Assembly: GCA_963575745.1 (NCBI GenBank)
Contig: CAUYUJ010018548.1
Coordinates: 124,001-188,000, forward strand
Length of the DNA stretch: 64,000 nucleotides
Source: Prorocentrum cordatum
Lineage: Eukaryota > Sar > Dinophyceae > Prorocentrales > Prorocentraceae
Reading direction: 5' to 3'
This document shows, one piece after another, positions 32,790 to 43,774 of the stretch (the stretch's first letter is position 1; every line of letters starts with the position of its first letter). Made by a program: the position numbers and the translations under genes. Below the pieces are notes generated by a model. It made no database searches, had not been told where the DNA came from, and saw only the letters and a program-made list of their open reading frames with translations.

Positions 32790-33960
32790 CCCCGCCTGAA
32801 CTTGTTTATCCCTGTGGTTGATTATCCATGGAGAGTGAGGCGCATGAGCTACCATGCACGAGCAGTCAAAAAAAACAATGGTTAGACAGCGTTTGTTAAT
32901 TAAATCTAATAGATTTGGAACTTGAAGCTGTTGCTCTTTTTCTTCCTCTTCTCTTCTCCTTCTTTTTTCTTAATTTATATTTTTATTTCGTAGTATATTT
33001 CTGTATGTCTTTCTTGTTTTCCTCTCTCTCTCCCCATGCCCCCCCCCCCTGTACTTGCCCAGCCCTGGTGTTGATTATCCATGGCAAGTGAGGCACATGA
33101 GCTACCTACCCTACACGAGCACTCAAAACAATCAATTTTCAGAAAGCGCTTGTAAATTAAATCTAAAAGATTTGGAACTTGAAATTTTTGCTCTGTTTCT
33201 TCCTCTTCTCTTCTCCTTTTTTTCCTTCTCATTTTACATTTTCATTTCTTTATATATTCCTTTTAATTTCTTGTTTTTCCTCTCTCTCCCCGTGCCCGCC
33301 CGGAACTTGTTCGCCCCTGGCGTTGATTATCCATGGCAAGCGAGGCGCATGAGCTACCCTGCACGAGCATTTTAAAACATCAAGTTTCAGAAAGCGTTTG
33401 TGAATTAACTCTAATAGATTTGGAACTTGATTTTTTTGCTTTGTCCCTTCCTCTTTCCTTCTCTTTCTCTTAATTTTTATGTTTATTTCTGTATATATTT
33501 CTTTTTTTCTTTCTTTGTTCCCCCCCCCCCCCCCCCGTGCCCCCCTGAATTCGCCGATCCCTGGGGTTGATTATCCGCGGAAAGTGAGGCGCGTGAACTA
33601 GCACTTAAATTTTAATTTTCATACAGCGCTTGTGAATTAAAAAATTAATACATTTGAATCTTCAGATTTTTTGTTTTATCTTCCTTTCCTCTCCTCTTCT
33701 ACTTCTCCTCCTCATTTCTTATTGTCCTTCTCCTTTCTAATATTTCTGTTGTGTATTTCCCTCAACTCTCTTTTTGTTTTCTTTATTTCTCTCTTTATAT
33801 CTTTCTCTCTCCCCATGCGCCCCTGAACTTGTTTATCCCTGGGGTTGGTTATCCACGGAAAGTGAGGCGCATGAGCTCCTGCGCGAACACTTTAAAAAAA
33901 AAATCATAAAGCGTTTGTAAATAAAATATAATAGATTTGGAACTTGAAATTTTTGCGTTT
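32790..33960 (+). repeat. ~250-bp tandem repeat, five copies
   Basis: Each copy has CTTGTTTATCCCTGG(G/T), GTTGATTATCCATGG, AAGTGAGGCGCATGAGCTACC, then TTTTCA(T/G)AAAGCG(C/T)TTGT, ATAGATTTGGAACTTGA and a TTCTTCCTCTTCTC pyrimidine tract. Anchors are near 32807, 33058, 33313, 33560 and 33833. Single related copies occur at about 37690-37800 and 41285-41400. AT content is higher than in the flanks. Confidence 0.8.
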
Positions 33961-34149
33961 CTGAATAAAATCTGATGGATTTGAAACTTGATTGTTTTGC
34001 TTTTCCCCCTCCTCCTTCATCTGCATGTCTTTCTATATATATATATTCTCTTCTTCTTCTTATTCTTCTTATTATTATTCTTCTTCATTGCGATATTTTT
34101 TTAAAAATATCATTTTTCTGCGAAATGTGTTATATATATATATATATAT

Positions 34150-34181
34150 ATATGCTTTTTTTTTGTTTTCCTTCTTTTTTG

Positions 34182-34234
<53 letters not shown>

Positions 34235-34535
34235 ATCTCTCTCTCTCTCTCTCTCTCTTCACTCTCTCTCTACATTATTTTGTCTCTCTCTCTCTCCTCT
34301 CTCTCCTCTCCTCTCTTTCTCGCTCTCACTCTCTCTCTCTCTCACTCTCTCTCTCACTCTCTCTCTCTTTCTCATCTTTCTCCTCTACTCTCCTCGTCCC
34401 AACACTCGATCTTTCGTCTCTTTCCTCTCCTTCCTCTCTCTCCTCTCTCTCTCACTCCACTCTCTCTCTCTCCTACTCTCTCTCTCCTCTTCTCTCATCG
34501 CTCTCTCTCTCATCTCTCTCTCTCTCTCTCGCCCC
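34150..34535. repeat. (TA)n and long (CT)n tracts
   Basis: TATATA at about 34130-34152, then CTCTCT repeats with TTTCTC and ACTC interruptions to 34530. Ser/Leu ORFs here are rejected. Confidence 0.9.
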
Positions 34536-34577
34536 CCCCCCCCCCGCCCCCCTCCCACCCCTCCCCCAGGGGCAACA

Positions 34578-34722
34578 ACCCTCCAGCACGACCCTCCAGC
34601 ACAACCCTCCAGCACAACCCTCCAGCACAACCCCCCGGCACAACCCTCCAGCGCAACCCTCCAGCGCAACCCCCCAGCGCAACCCTCCAGCACAACCCTG
34701 CAGCGCAACCCCTCAGCACAAC
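34578..34722 (+). repeat. 13-bp tandem repeat, ~11 copies
   Basis: Unit AACCCTCCAGCAC with C/G and A/G variants, immediately left of the foldback element. Confidence 0.85.
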
Positions 34723-34729
34723 CTCTTGA

Positions 34730-35371
34730 GGTTTATTATCGTCGGCAGTTTTTTATCATCGGCAGTGGTCGATAGCAACTCCTGAGCTCTACGGGAACAC
34801 GGCGGCGCGCAAATGATACCCATGTTTTTGAAAAACTTCATATGGAAAAAATATGTTTTACTTTATTGCGAATGCCATCGAAATCTTTTCGAATTTGCGA
34901 AATCGAGCCGCCAGGCGCTTGAATGCCGCGTTGCGTTCGAGATTTAGGCGAAAGCGCGTGCGACGCAATTTTCTCATGCCATTTTTTGAAACGCCTTATT
35001 TTGACGAAAAAAATATTATATTTGGCTGCGAATTCCATTGAAGTCCTTTCGAAATTGCGAATTCGAACCCGCGCGCGCCTGAATGCCGCACTGCGCTCGA
35101 TATTCGGGCAAAAGCGCGTGCGACGCAAATTTCTCATAAATGCGTCGCGTGTTTAAATCTCGAACGCAATGCGGCATTCAAGCGCCTGACGGCTCGATTT
35201 CGCAATTTTGAAAGGATGGCAATGGAATTCGCAAGTAAAAAAAGTTTTTTCCTACAAAATGAAGTTTTTCAAACAATGCGTATGATTTGCGTGCCGCCGT
35301 CTCCCGGGAGAGCTCGGGAGTTGCGATTGACCACTGCCGATGATAAAAAAACTACCGACGATAATAAACCC
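34730..35371. mobile_element. 640-bp foldback (long terminal inverted repeat) element
   Basis: The left end GGTTTATTATCGTCGGCAG, then TTATCATCGGCAGTGGTCG, matches the reverse complement of the right end (TGACCACTGCCGATGATAAA to CGACGATAATAAACC). The inverted similarity continues through GAAAAACTTCAT, GCGAAATCGAGCCG(C/T)CAGG and CGCTTGAATGCCGC for about 230 bases per arm. The middle (34978-35135) is a direct repeat of the inner left arm (34829-34977). No ORF of note. This is a non-autonomous, MITE-like or foldback transposon. A target-site duplication is not obvious, and the right end lies 20 bp from the assembly gap. Confidence 0.8.
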
Positions 35372-35391
35372 CAGCCGATGTTTTATATATA

Positions 35392-35491
35392 NNNNNNNNN
35401 NNNNNNNNNNNNNNNNNNNNNNNNNNNNNNNNNNNNNNNNNNNNNNNNNNNNNNNNNNNNNNNNNNNNNNNNNNNNNNNNNNNNNNNNNNN
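35392..35491. other. Assembly gap (100 N)
   Basis: Exactly 100 N, the usual placeholder for a scaffold join of unknown length. The 5' part of the DDE transposase block is lost here. Confidence 0.99.
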
Positions 35492-35493
35492 TC

Positions 35494-37060
35494 AAGTACG
35501 AGCTCGAGTGGGAGAAAGACAAACAAGAGCACCTCAGGGACGTGAGCCACCCCTTCTTCAACTCCCAGATCCTCGCCCGAGTCACCAAGCGGCTCCAGAC
35601 CTTCAATATCAACAAACCCTGCCGCAAGGACTCCAAGTGGATCGAGGAGACCGTTATCCCGAGGCTCCACGCAGTCGGACGGAGAGGCCAACGCCTCTCC
35701 GAGCAGCGCAACGAGGGCCTTTCCGAGTCCAAGGCCAAGTTGACGTGGGCCACGAGCGACCGCTTCATCCACCTCGTTTCCAGGGGCGCGGCCGAGGAAC
35801 TCGCCATGTTCGTCGGGGGCGCCGAGAGCTTCATCGAGAACAGGCAAGCCACGAGCGTCGTCGTGGTCGACGCCACCGCGGTGTGGCTCAAGCTCAGGAG
35901 CGAGGAGAAGGTCCACCCCCACGCGAACGAGCTCGAGGGTCCTAGCCACAAGGCTCGAATCGAGAAGCTCCGCCGCAAGTTCCGCGAGACGCAGACCGAG
36001 GCAGACAAGGCAGCTTGGGAGATGGAGAAAACCAAGTTCTACCAAGAGCACGGCGACCAGAAGGAGCAAGTAGAGCAAGCGTACTCCAGCGCAGGCGACA
36101 AGCATCGCCTCACGATGATCAACATATCGAGCGTCGCGAATTGGTTCGACCCAACCAAGGGCCCCAAGTCGAACGAGAAGCGCTCGATCCTGCTAGTGCC
36201 CTGTGCGAAGCACTGCAAGATCTCCGATATGGACCCTCGAGAGCGGCAAGTGGCTCCGTGACGTCAGTTACGAGCGAAGCGACGGCGAGGCCGAGGTCTT
36301 CCGAGCAGGCGAGAACATCGGCCAGATTCTCAAGGGTTGGCGCCAAGCCCTCCTCGAGTTCGACCCCGAGCAGCGCGCCAAGATCTTCGAGCAGATTGAC
36401 ATCTGGGGCCGGCCTCGAGCTTGGACCGACGAGCTCATCGCGAGCTGGACGATCGATTTTATCCAAGCCGAGCACGGCCAAGCTCTCGTGTTCGCCGACT
36501 GTCTCTCGAGCCAGTGGACCGAGGCCGTCGCGCTCCGAGCGTGGCTCAAGCAGATCGTCTACGCGCCGATGGCTCCAGACGTGACGAGCTTCCTCCAGGA
36601 ACCCGACACGCACGAGCACTCGCAGCTCAAGGCAACCATTCGCGAGGTGAAGTCCGAGATCCACTGGGCGATCGAGCAAGACTGGATGCAGAAGGTCAAG
36701 GCCGAGCCCGAGAAGAAGTACAAGTACCCGAGCAGTTGGGGGCCATGCGAGTGCATCTACTGCATCTCCGAGGCGCACAAGCGCTTCCGCGAGAAGAACG
36801 CCGAGACCGTCCCACTGCAAGGCACGCAGGCGAACCAGATGATCGCAGCGAGGCCGGGAGAGGCGGAGGACGAGGAGGAGGGGGAGGAGGAGAGGAGGAG
36901 GAGGAGGAGGAGGAGGAGGAGATGGCGGAGGAGGAGGAGGATGGACGGAGGAGTAGAAGAGGAAGAGGACGAGGAGGACGAGGAGGAGGAGAGGGAGTCG
37001 CTCGGCGAGGAGGAGGAGGAGAAAGAGGAGAACAAGGAAGAGGAATATCTCGAGCCTTGA
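35494..37060 (+). CDS. Coding block C: DDE transposase, pogo/CENP-B-like (5' truncated, one frameshift)
   Basis: The first part (35494-36261) and second part (to TGA 37058-37060) are in different frames; a +1 shift near 36235 connects ISDMD to ESGKWLRD. Catalytic-core features are: first Asp in VVVVDATAVWLKL (codon 35869), second in LVFADCLSSQ (codon 36497), third in TSFLQEPDTH (codon 36605). The last two are separated by 35 residues, and the stretch AWTDELIASW to the third Asp matches the DDE_1 (Tc1/mariner-pogo-CENP-B) pattern. Between Asp1 and Asp2 is an unusually long charged helix (about 40 residues, HKARIEKLRRKF and following). The tail is a poly-Glu/Arg tract. Such proteins cut and rejoin transposon ends; this copy cannot be active as written unless the shift is a sequencing error or recoded. 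The N-terminal DNA-binding region falls in or before the gap. Confidence 0.75.
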
Positions 37061-37134
37061 GCTTCAACCCCCAGCGAATTCAAGAAAACCCTTCGAGGAT
37101 TGCCGAGAAGGATCCCAAGATGACCCCAAGCATT

Positions 37135-37500
37135 TCTTCGATGTTGTGTCAAGCGAAATAAGCAATAAATTGATAGGCCCAAGCGAAATAGATAATAGTT
37201 TGAAGATGTCTCACATGAAATAAGCAATAAGATGAGGATATTTCAAGCGAACTAACGATAGTTTTATGATGTCCCAAGCAATAGTTTGAGGATGCCTCCA
37301 GCGAGATAAGCAATAGTTTGAGGATGTCTCACGCGAAACACAATTAGTTCGATGATGTCTCAAGCGAAATAAGCAATAGTTTGAGGGCGTCTCAAGCGAA
37401 ATATGCAATAGTTTGAGGATTCTCAAGCGAAATACGCAATAGTTCGAAGATGTCTCAAGCAATAATTTGAGGATGTCTCCAGCAAAATAACTATGCAATC
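37135..37500 (+). repeat. 32-bp minisatellite cluster D
   Basis: Units like GATGTCTCAAGCGAAATA followed by AGCAATAGTTTGAG, starting 75 bases after the transposase stop codon. Confidence 0.85.
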
Positions 37501-37619
37501 GTTCTCCTCTCCTCTTCTACTTCTCTTCTTCATTTGTTCTTATTCCTTTTATTTTCATTTTTCATGTTCAGATTTTTCTTTTTTTATTTCTATATGTTTC
37601 TCTTAGTTTGTGTTTCTGT

Positions 37620-37624
37620 CTGAC

Positions 37625-37676
<52 letters not shown>

Positions 37677-38007
37677 CCCCCATGCGCCCCTGAACTTGTT
37701 TATCCCTGGGGTTGACTATCCGCGGAAAGCGAGGCGCGCGAGCTACCCTGCGCGAGCACTGGAGAATTTTAATTTTCATAAAGCGCTTGTGAATAAAATT
37801 TAATACATTTGAATCTTCAGATTTTCTGTTTTATTCATCTTTCCTCCTCTCTTTATTCTTTTCATTTATTATTCTACTTTTCTCTTTAAATATATCTTCT
37901 CTCTGTAGGTCCTTCCTGACTTTTTCTTTATGATGCATCTCTCTCTCTCTCTCTTTCTCTCTCTCCTATTTTTTTGTCTCTCTCTCTCTCTCTCTCTCTC
38001 TGTTCTA

Positions 38008-38038
<31 letters not shown>

Positions 38039-38061
38039 GTCTCTCAGGCTCTCTCTTCTCT

Positions 38062-38155
<94 letters not shown>
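37620..38155. repeat. CT microsatellites and one copy of the ~250-bp repeat
   Basis: (CT)n at 37630-37680, a GTTTATCCCTGGGGTTGACT-type copy of the 250-bp family at 37690-37820, and further long CT tracts at 37940-38155. Confidence 0.85.
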
Positions 38156-38156
<1 letters not shown>

Positions 38157-39072
38157 TCATTCTGCTTCAACCTCTTCTCAAGTTATCTGGGAACACACTC
38201 TCATGCTTGCCCCTCAGAGGGTCGTCAGGCCATGGAATCCAAAGTCCCTCCAGTGTTGTGTCTTCGAGGCGTGGGCATCCGCCTGCCCACGTGCACTGGC
38301 AATCGAAAGTTCCGAGATCGTTCCTGTAAATTCAGGTTCATACAACCCACGGAGATGCGTCACACTCCACATGTATGAGAAGGGGCGCGAATTCGAGATG
38401 CCTCTCAGGCAGCTATGGGATCTCTTTGAGGAATTTTTCTCAAGTGAGGCATGCAAGAACCTTATTGGGATCGTGGGAATCGCAGTACGCTCTATGTCTT
38501 TTGTACAGATCAAGACAATGTCATACAAGGGCGCAGTGTTCTACGACAATCGCTGGTCAGACCCTGGGAATTTCATTTACACAGTCTGGTGGAATATTTG
38601 GGGTCAAATGGCCAGGTATCTTCAAAGACGACAACCTACCAGGGCCTCGTCCAAGTCCATGGAGGAGCTTCGCTCAGTCGCTGGTCGTGTCACTGATGTA
38701 CAGAGGATGGTCCGAGAGCGGTGGAACAGGGAACCCGACACTTCTCGATGGCTAGAGCTTATTGGAGATTTGATGGAGCTAGGGTTGGGAGCGGGGTATG
38801 TTGACCCAGTTCGGTTCTGGAACATAATTCAGGGGATTTCTCCCATCATCTGCTCCATTCGGTCTATTTTGACGTTTGCTGATCAACGTGGGTCTTTTGC
38901 TAGGACCGGGAAAGACCGTCGCCTTTTTCGCGGCCCATGTGCACCCCACACTCGGAAGTTTGCCGTGGCAATGTTTCACGGAATGCAAGTGCACAAATTT
39001 AATGTTACGGAATCTTCAGAGGTCTGGGTATCTTACCTAATTGCGGCCTCAGAGAACAGGCTCCAATACTAA
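38157..39072 (+). CDS. Unidentified coding block, lower GC
   Basis: A frame of about 305 codons emerges from a CT tract and ends at TAA 39070-39072. It is protein-like (KNLIGIVGIAVRSMSFVQ, MARYLQRRQPT, FAVAMFHGMQVHKFNV) and uses a more AT-tolerant codon set than blocks A-D. No ATG is at its beginning; internal Mets exist (for example in RCVTLHMYEKGREFEMPL). No domain recognised. The following block (39073-39721) continues in another frame, so this may be one gene broken by a frameshift near 39060, or the 5' part of a decayed retroelement. Confidence 0.4.
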
Positions 39073-39721
39073 TGGAGCGGGGGTTTTTGACGCCCCACGG
39101 AATTTGCATTTGGGTCTGAATCGAGACCTCTTTGAGATCTCCTCTCTCCTCTTTGCCTACCACCTAGGGGATTGGCTGACACCAGGAGATGTCACTTGTG
39201 CGATTCTATCTGGGACCCGCCTGGTCCATGCGATCTTAGGGACACCGTGGCTTCGCAACAATCCCTCCTTCCTCAGGATGCCTCTGTGTCTTGGGACTCG
39301 GAGTCTGTTTTTCTCTCTTGGGGTTGGGGGGATGGGCCCCTCCCCTCCCCTTGCCTCCTGTCGGCTCCTGCAGTCTCGGGCTCAAGCTTTCGGTATGCTA
39401 CATCCCAAGGCTTCGGACCCTCACGTTATCTTTCAGGGGAAGCTTTGCAGGTCTAAACGCAAAGTCTGCTTCCTGTCTAAACAAGATCTTGAGGTACTCT
39501 CATGCTGCTCTACGCTGCTATTCCAAAGGGTGGTCAAGTTGCCGGCTCGGTTTCTTATACCGTCGGACCTTGGTGGTCCTCATTTCACTTATGACTGGTG
39601 CAAAATCCCGCTTTTCAAAGCCTGTCGGGACAGCGGCTATAATGGACTGTATGTCAACGTTCGGGGTCCCGATGAAAGGGTTCGGAGAGTTCCTTGGAAA
39701 GAACTGGCTGCTGGTCAGTAG
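39073..39721 (+). pseudogene. Continuation of the unidentified block in a second frame
   Basis: About 215 codons in frame +2, from just after the previous stop (APRNLHLGLNRDLFEISSLLF) to TAG at 39719-39721 (WKELAAGQ). Protein-like phrases include GGPHFTYDWCKIPLFKACRD. The overlap with the preceding frame and lack of a start suggest one disrupted coding sequence. The stop overlaps a spliced-leader-like sequence. Confidence 0.35.
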
Positions 39722-39794
39722 CCGTTTCGCCTCAAGTCCTGACGGGAACTCTTGTCCGAGACGGCTGGGAAACATCCATATCCAATTCCAGGGG

Positions 39795-40022
39795 ATGGCT
39801 AAACGCAGCCTTCCAGTCAAGCTCGCCGCCAAGAAGCGTCTCAAGTGGACACGCGGCTCGGGAGGAATGTGGAACTATTGTGAAGAGGAGAAAGTCTATA
39901 CCAAAGTCTGGTATACGGAGTACTTTGACACGTGGTTCGATCCCGAATCGGGCTGGCCTAACCCAGTTGTATGGTACCTGTCTGACTACTGGTGGGACGG
40001 AGACTTCTTCGTGGAAAAGTGA
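39795..40022 (+). CDS. Small Trp/Tyr-rich protein or terminal exon
   Basis: ATG 39795 gives 75 codons: a Lys/Arg-rich start (MAKRSLPVKLAAKKRLKW), then an aromatic, acidic tail (VWYTEYFDTWFDPESGWPNP) to a TGA at 40020-40022. The TGA overlaps GAAAA-GTGAGT, a perfect donor, so the frame may be an exon end instead of a gene end. It lies 58 bases downstream of an 18/22 match to the spliced leader. No family recognised. Confidence 0.35.
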   Translation: MAKRSLPVKLAAKKRLKWTRGSGGMWNYCEEEKVYTKVWYTEYFDTWFDPESGWPNPVVWYLSDYWWDGDFFVEK

Positions 40023-40099
40023 GTACCCGTGAAGGCCATTCCTGGGACTCCCTCAGACTGAATCTCCTGGTGTCTGCGGTGCATGGGCCTGCGGCTTTT

Positions 40100-40800
40100 G
40101 GAGGACTCTCAGTCTCCCTCAATCTCTCTTGCATGTCATTCAACGTTGTTGGTTGGCAAAATACAAAAGGTTATAAACATTCCCAGCCATCTTGCGTTCT
40201 CCATATCTGTTTGAATTCAACCATATTCCATATTTCTTGACATGCCTGGTGTGGGTTCTCACGGTTGGGATCTCACTCTGCCTTGACAGTCTATCTTGTA
40301 TGCCTCCGTATCTTCTGGGTTCATTGCGTGCTTGGGACATTCAGTTTATATTTCAGACTCTCTTTCAGTACATATATCCGTCTTGGCTGCTACTTATGTT
40401 CAATGGGTTTCATGGGACTGAATGAAAGTTTTCTTCACTTCTTACTTACTTTAGACCTTGGGACCATATGCCCTCAAGATTGGCTTCAAGAGTTACTCAA
40501 GTTACTCAAGATATTGTTGATCAATTTGGGCATTCTTCATTATCCTGCATTACGTTTCTCATTTTCCCATCTTCATTCAACGCAAGAGAGACATTGTGGT
40601 GGGATTCATTTGGGATATCGGACAGTCTGACATTCATGATTTCTTTCAGTATCATGGGTTTCAATCCTGGGCTGGGCTCCACCTTTCCTCCGCTTCCTTC
40701 CTCTCCCGCCTCTCCTCCCGCTTCTCTCTTTCTCTACCGTGCGCATTTGGCGTATTGGTGGCTTCTCAGGTTTGTGTTTTGGGAGAACCGACCTTTCAAG
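40100..40800 (+). pseudogene. Possible decayed LINE endonuclease start
   Basis: A short frame near 40131 reads LSCMSFNVVGWQNTKGY, which resembles the first strand of an AP-like endonuclease (xxxNVxGW) as found at the start of LINE ORF2. The frame ends after about 30 more codons and I see no reverse transcriptase downstream, where sequence becomes CT and CA repeat. Only the single motif supports the call. Confidence 0.15.
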
Positions 40801-40817
40801 GCGCTTCATCATCATCA

Positions 40818-41278
<461 letters not shown>

Positions 41279-41279
41279 C

Positions 41280-41600
41280 TGAACTTTTTCATCCCTGGGG
41301 TTGATTATTCATGGAAAATGAAGCACATGAGCTACCCTACACGAGCATTTAAACATTTTAATTTTCATAAAGCGCTTGTAAACAAAATCTCATACATTTG
41401 AACTTGAGATTTGTCCTTCTCTTTCTCCTCCTCTTCGGTTTTCTTTTATTTTTGATTTGTTTCTCCATTTTTCTTTCTTCATTTCTTACTGTTTCTTTTT
41501 ATTTTTGTTTTTGTATTTCGCTTTCTTCATTCCCCCGCCCGCCTGAACTTTATCATCGCAGTGGTTGTTTATCCAGGGGCGCCGAGGCGGATGGGCTATT
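41280..41600 (+). repeat. Copies of the ~250-bp repeat
   Basis: TTTTTCATCCCTGGGGTTGA, CACATGAGCTACCCTACACG and CATAAAGCGCTTGT at 41284-41380, with a diverged second anchor at 41545-41590, directly before minisatellite cluster E. Confidence 0.75.
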
Positions 41601-41842
41601 CCGAGGATGTCTCAAGCGTAACAAGCATATACTCGAGGATGTCTCAAGCGAAACAAGCATATACTGAAGGATGTCTCAAGCGAAACGATGCGTTTCTTAA
41701 GGATGTCTCAAGCGAAAACAGCAAGTGCTCGAGGATGTCTCAAGCGAACCGAGAGGTTCGACGAGGATGTCTCAAGCGAAACGAGTGATTCGTCGAGGAT
41801 ATCTCAAGCGAAACAAGTAGACGAGGATGTCTCAGAGGATAA
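41600..41842 (+). repeat. 32-bp minisatellite cluster E
   Basis: Seven units of GAGGATGTCTCAAGCGAA with ACAAGCATATACT-, AACGATGCGTTTCTTAAG- and AACCGAGAGGTTCGAC-type spacers. The spacers resemble those in cluster C. Confidence 0.85.
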
Positions 41843-43747
41843 GGAGGAGGAGAAGGAGGAGGAAGGAGCCGCGGCGGGGCCGACCAAGCAGTCCGAGCTG
41901 AAGGTCGTCGCAGGCCAGGCGAGGAGCCGCGGAGCTACTCCACCGAGCCTGGCCGAGGCATCGAGCCGAGACTGGCCAAGGAGAGACTCGACGCGGTTGC
42001 GAGCTGGCCCGAGAACGCCCCCCCGATTCCCGACTGGAGCGCACTGGACGGCGAGTGCTTCCGAGTCGAGGACTTGCCGAAGGACTACGAGGACGACGAG
42101 AACCCCTGCCTCCTCGAGCTCGCAGAGCTACACCTCGAGCTCACAGACGAGCAGCGAGACTTGCTCAGGCCGCCCGAGGAGCGCATCAAGGATATCCAGT
42201 TCCCGCACGCCCTCACGGACCGAGTGCGCCACCGGCGAATCAACCGCAAGAACAAGTGGGCGAGCAAGTTCCGAAGCCGGTACGCGGGCAAGCTAGCGGC
42301 CAAGTGGAACAAGGCGAAGCGCAACCAGGATGGCCGAGACGCCCTCGACAGCAAGAGCCGTGGCATCGCCAAGGCGAAGCTGTCGGGGCGAGCCCCCAAG
42401 CCGATGGGGGGCTTCGCAGAGAAGTTCAAGCAGAAGGGGAAGGCCAAGCGGAACCAGAGCGCCCAGGACAAGAAGAGAGGCCAAGCGGGCCTCAAGGAGT
42501 GCAAGGACTCGCCCTGGCACGGCGAGAGCATCCGCGTCAACGAGGAGTGCGTCCACGAGGGGAGGCGCGGGAGAATCCAAGACGTCTGGAGCGTCATGGA
42601 CACCGAGGGCGAGTACCAGTTCCGAGTGCTCGAGGTCGAGGCGTCGGCGATCTTCCAGATCCGCTCCAGCCAGGCTCGAGGGCCAATGGGGCGCGAGCGG
42701 AAGCCGAGCAGAAGGGCCAGCGGAAGCCGAGCGGAAGTTGGCGCAGAAACCGAGCGGAAGAGAACTCGCGCGGAAGCCGAGCGGAAGGGCAGCGGAAACC
42801 GAGCGGAGTTCGCCCCCATCCGTCGGCCCTCGAGCCTGGGAGGTCGTGGTCGAGGAGGAGTGGGCGAAGGCCAAGCCCGCCAAGATGGTTTACCGAACCC
42901 TGAGGAAGGCCAGGCGCACCGAGCTGGCCAAGCACCTAGCCATCACCAACTGCGAGTTCGTCGAGAAGAACAGGACCCTCGAGCTCGGCACGACGAAGGC
43001 TCTCATTGGCGAGATCGCGGAACGAGTTGGCCAGCCGCCAGGCGTCGAGCTAATCGAGCCGACGATTGCTGTTCTCTGGGCTCGAGAAGACCATGGCGAC
43101 GACGCGGCCACTGCCGAGGCGCAACAGGAGCAGAAGGCCTGGCGCGAGAGGATCGAGAACGCCAAGGTTCTGCTCATCTGCGTCTGGTCCGACAACCCGA
43201 TGCACTACGCGTGCCTCAAGGTGACCGAGGAGGAATTCCAGGACGTGGCCATCGAGTGCCGAGACTCTCTCAAGGTGCCGTTCGAGTCCGCCAAGGAGGC
43301 GGCCACGAGAGTCCTGCGCAAGCTCTTTGGGCCTAAGGTGGAGCGCCCCCCTCCGAGCAACTCGAGATGCCAAGTGGATGGGTGGTCCTGCGGATTGTGG
43401 GTGGCGAGGTGGTTCGAGCGCGCCCTGCGCGAGCTCCGCGGCGAGGGCCGCCAGCCGCCGAGCAGCATCAGCGACATCTGCGCCCGAGGTAACGAGTGGA
43501 TCGAGAAGCTGAAGAACGCGAGCGACGCCAAGCCCAAGGGCAAGGCCCCGGATCCGTTCGCGCCCGAGCCCAAGCACGCCAACCTCGAGGCAGCACTGCA
43601 AGCGGCCAAGGAGTGCAAGAAATGCTTGCAGCTCAAGGATGGCAGTAAAGGCTGCCGAGCCTGTATGGGCGAGCACTACGAGCAAGTGCGCCACAAAGGC
43701 TTTTTTTGTCGAGGGCAGCCAAGGACTTCGAGCTCGCGTGCATGAAG
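41843..43747 (+). CDS. Coding block D: protein with Ulp1-like (C48) cysteine protease domain (frameshifted)
   Basis: Frame +2 is open from 41843 (no ATG) and carries a basic, helical part (ALTDRVRHRRINRKNKWAS) and a small beta-like segment (RRGRIQDVWSVMDTEGEYQF). Within a degenerate GCGGAAGCCGA repeat (about 42690-42800) the reading switches to frame 0, which runs to TGA 43745-43747. There the Ulp1/SENP pattern is visible: His in NPMHYACLKV (43203), Asp in IECRDSLKVP (43263), Gln in SRCQVDGWSCGLW (43371) and Cys six residues later (43389), the exact Q-x5-C-G spacing of the family. A Cys-rich end follows (ECKKCLQLKD, GCRACMGEHY, FFCRG), a possible zinc site. Members cleave SUMO-like tails or polyproteins and also occur inside transposons. 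The same codon style and minisatellite borders link it to the transposase block. Confidence 0.7.
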
Positions 43748-43774
43748 CTTTAACCGCGAGAACCATCGAGCGAA

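Noticed and set aside
35040-35080. TTCGAACCC resembling a tRNA B box
   Set aside because: It lies in the repeated inner arm of the foldback element and no cloverleaf or A box could be drawn around it.
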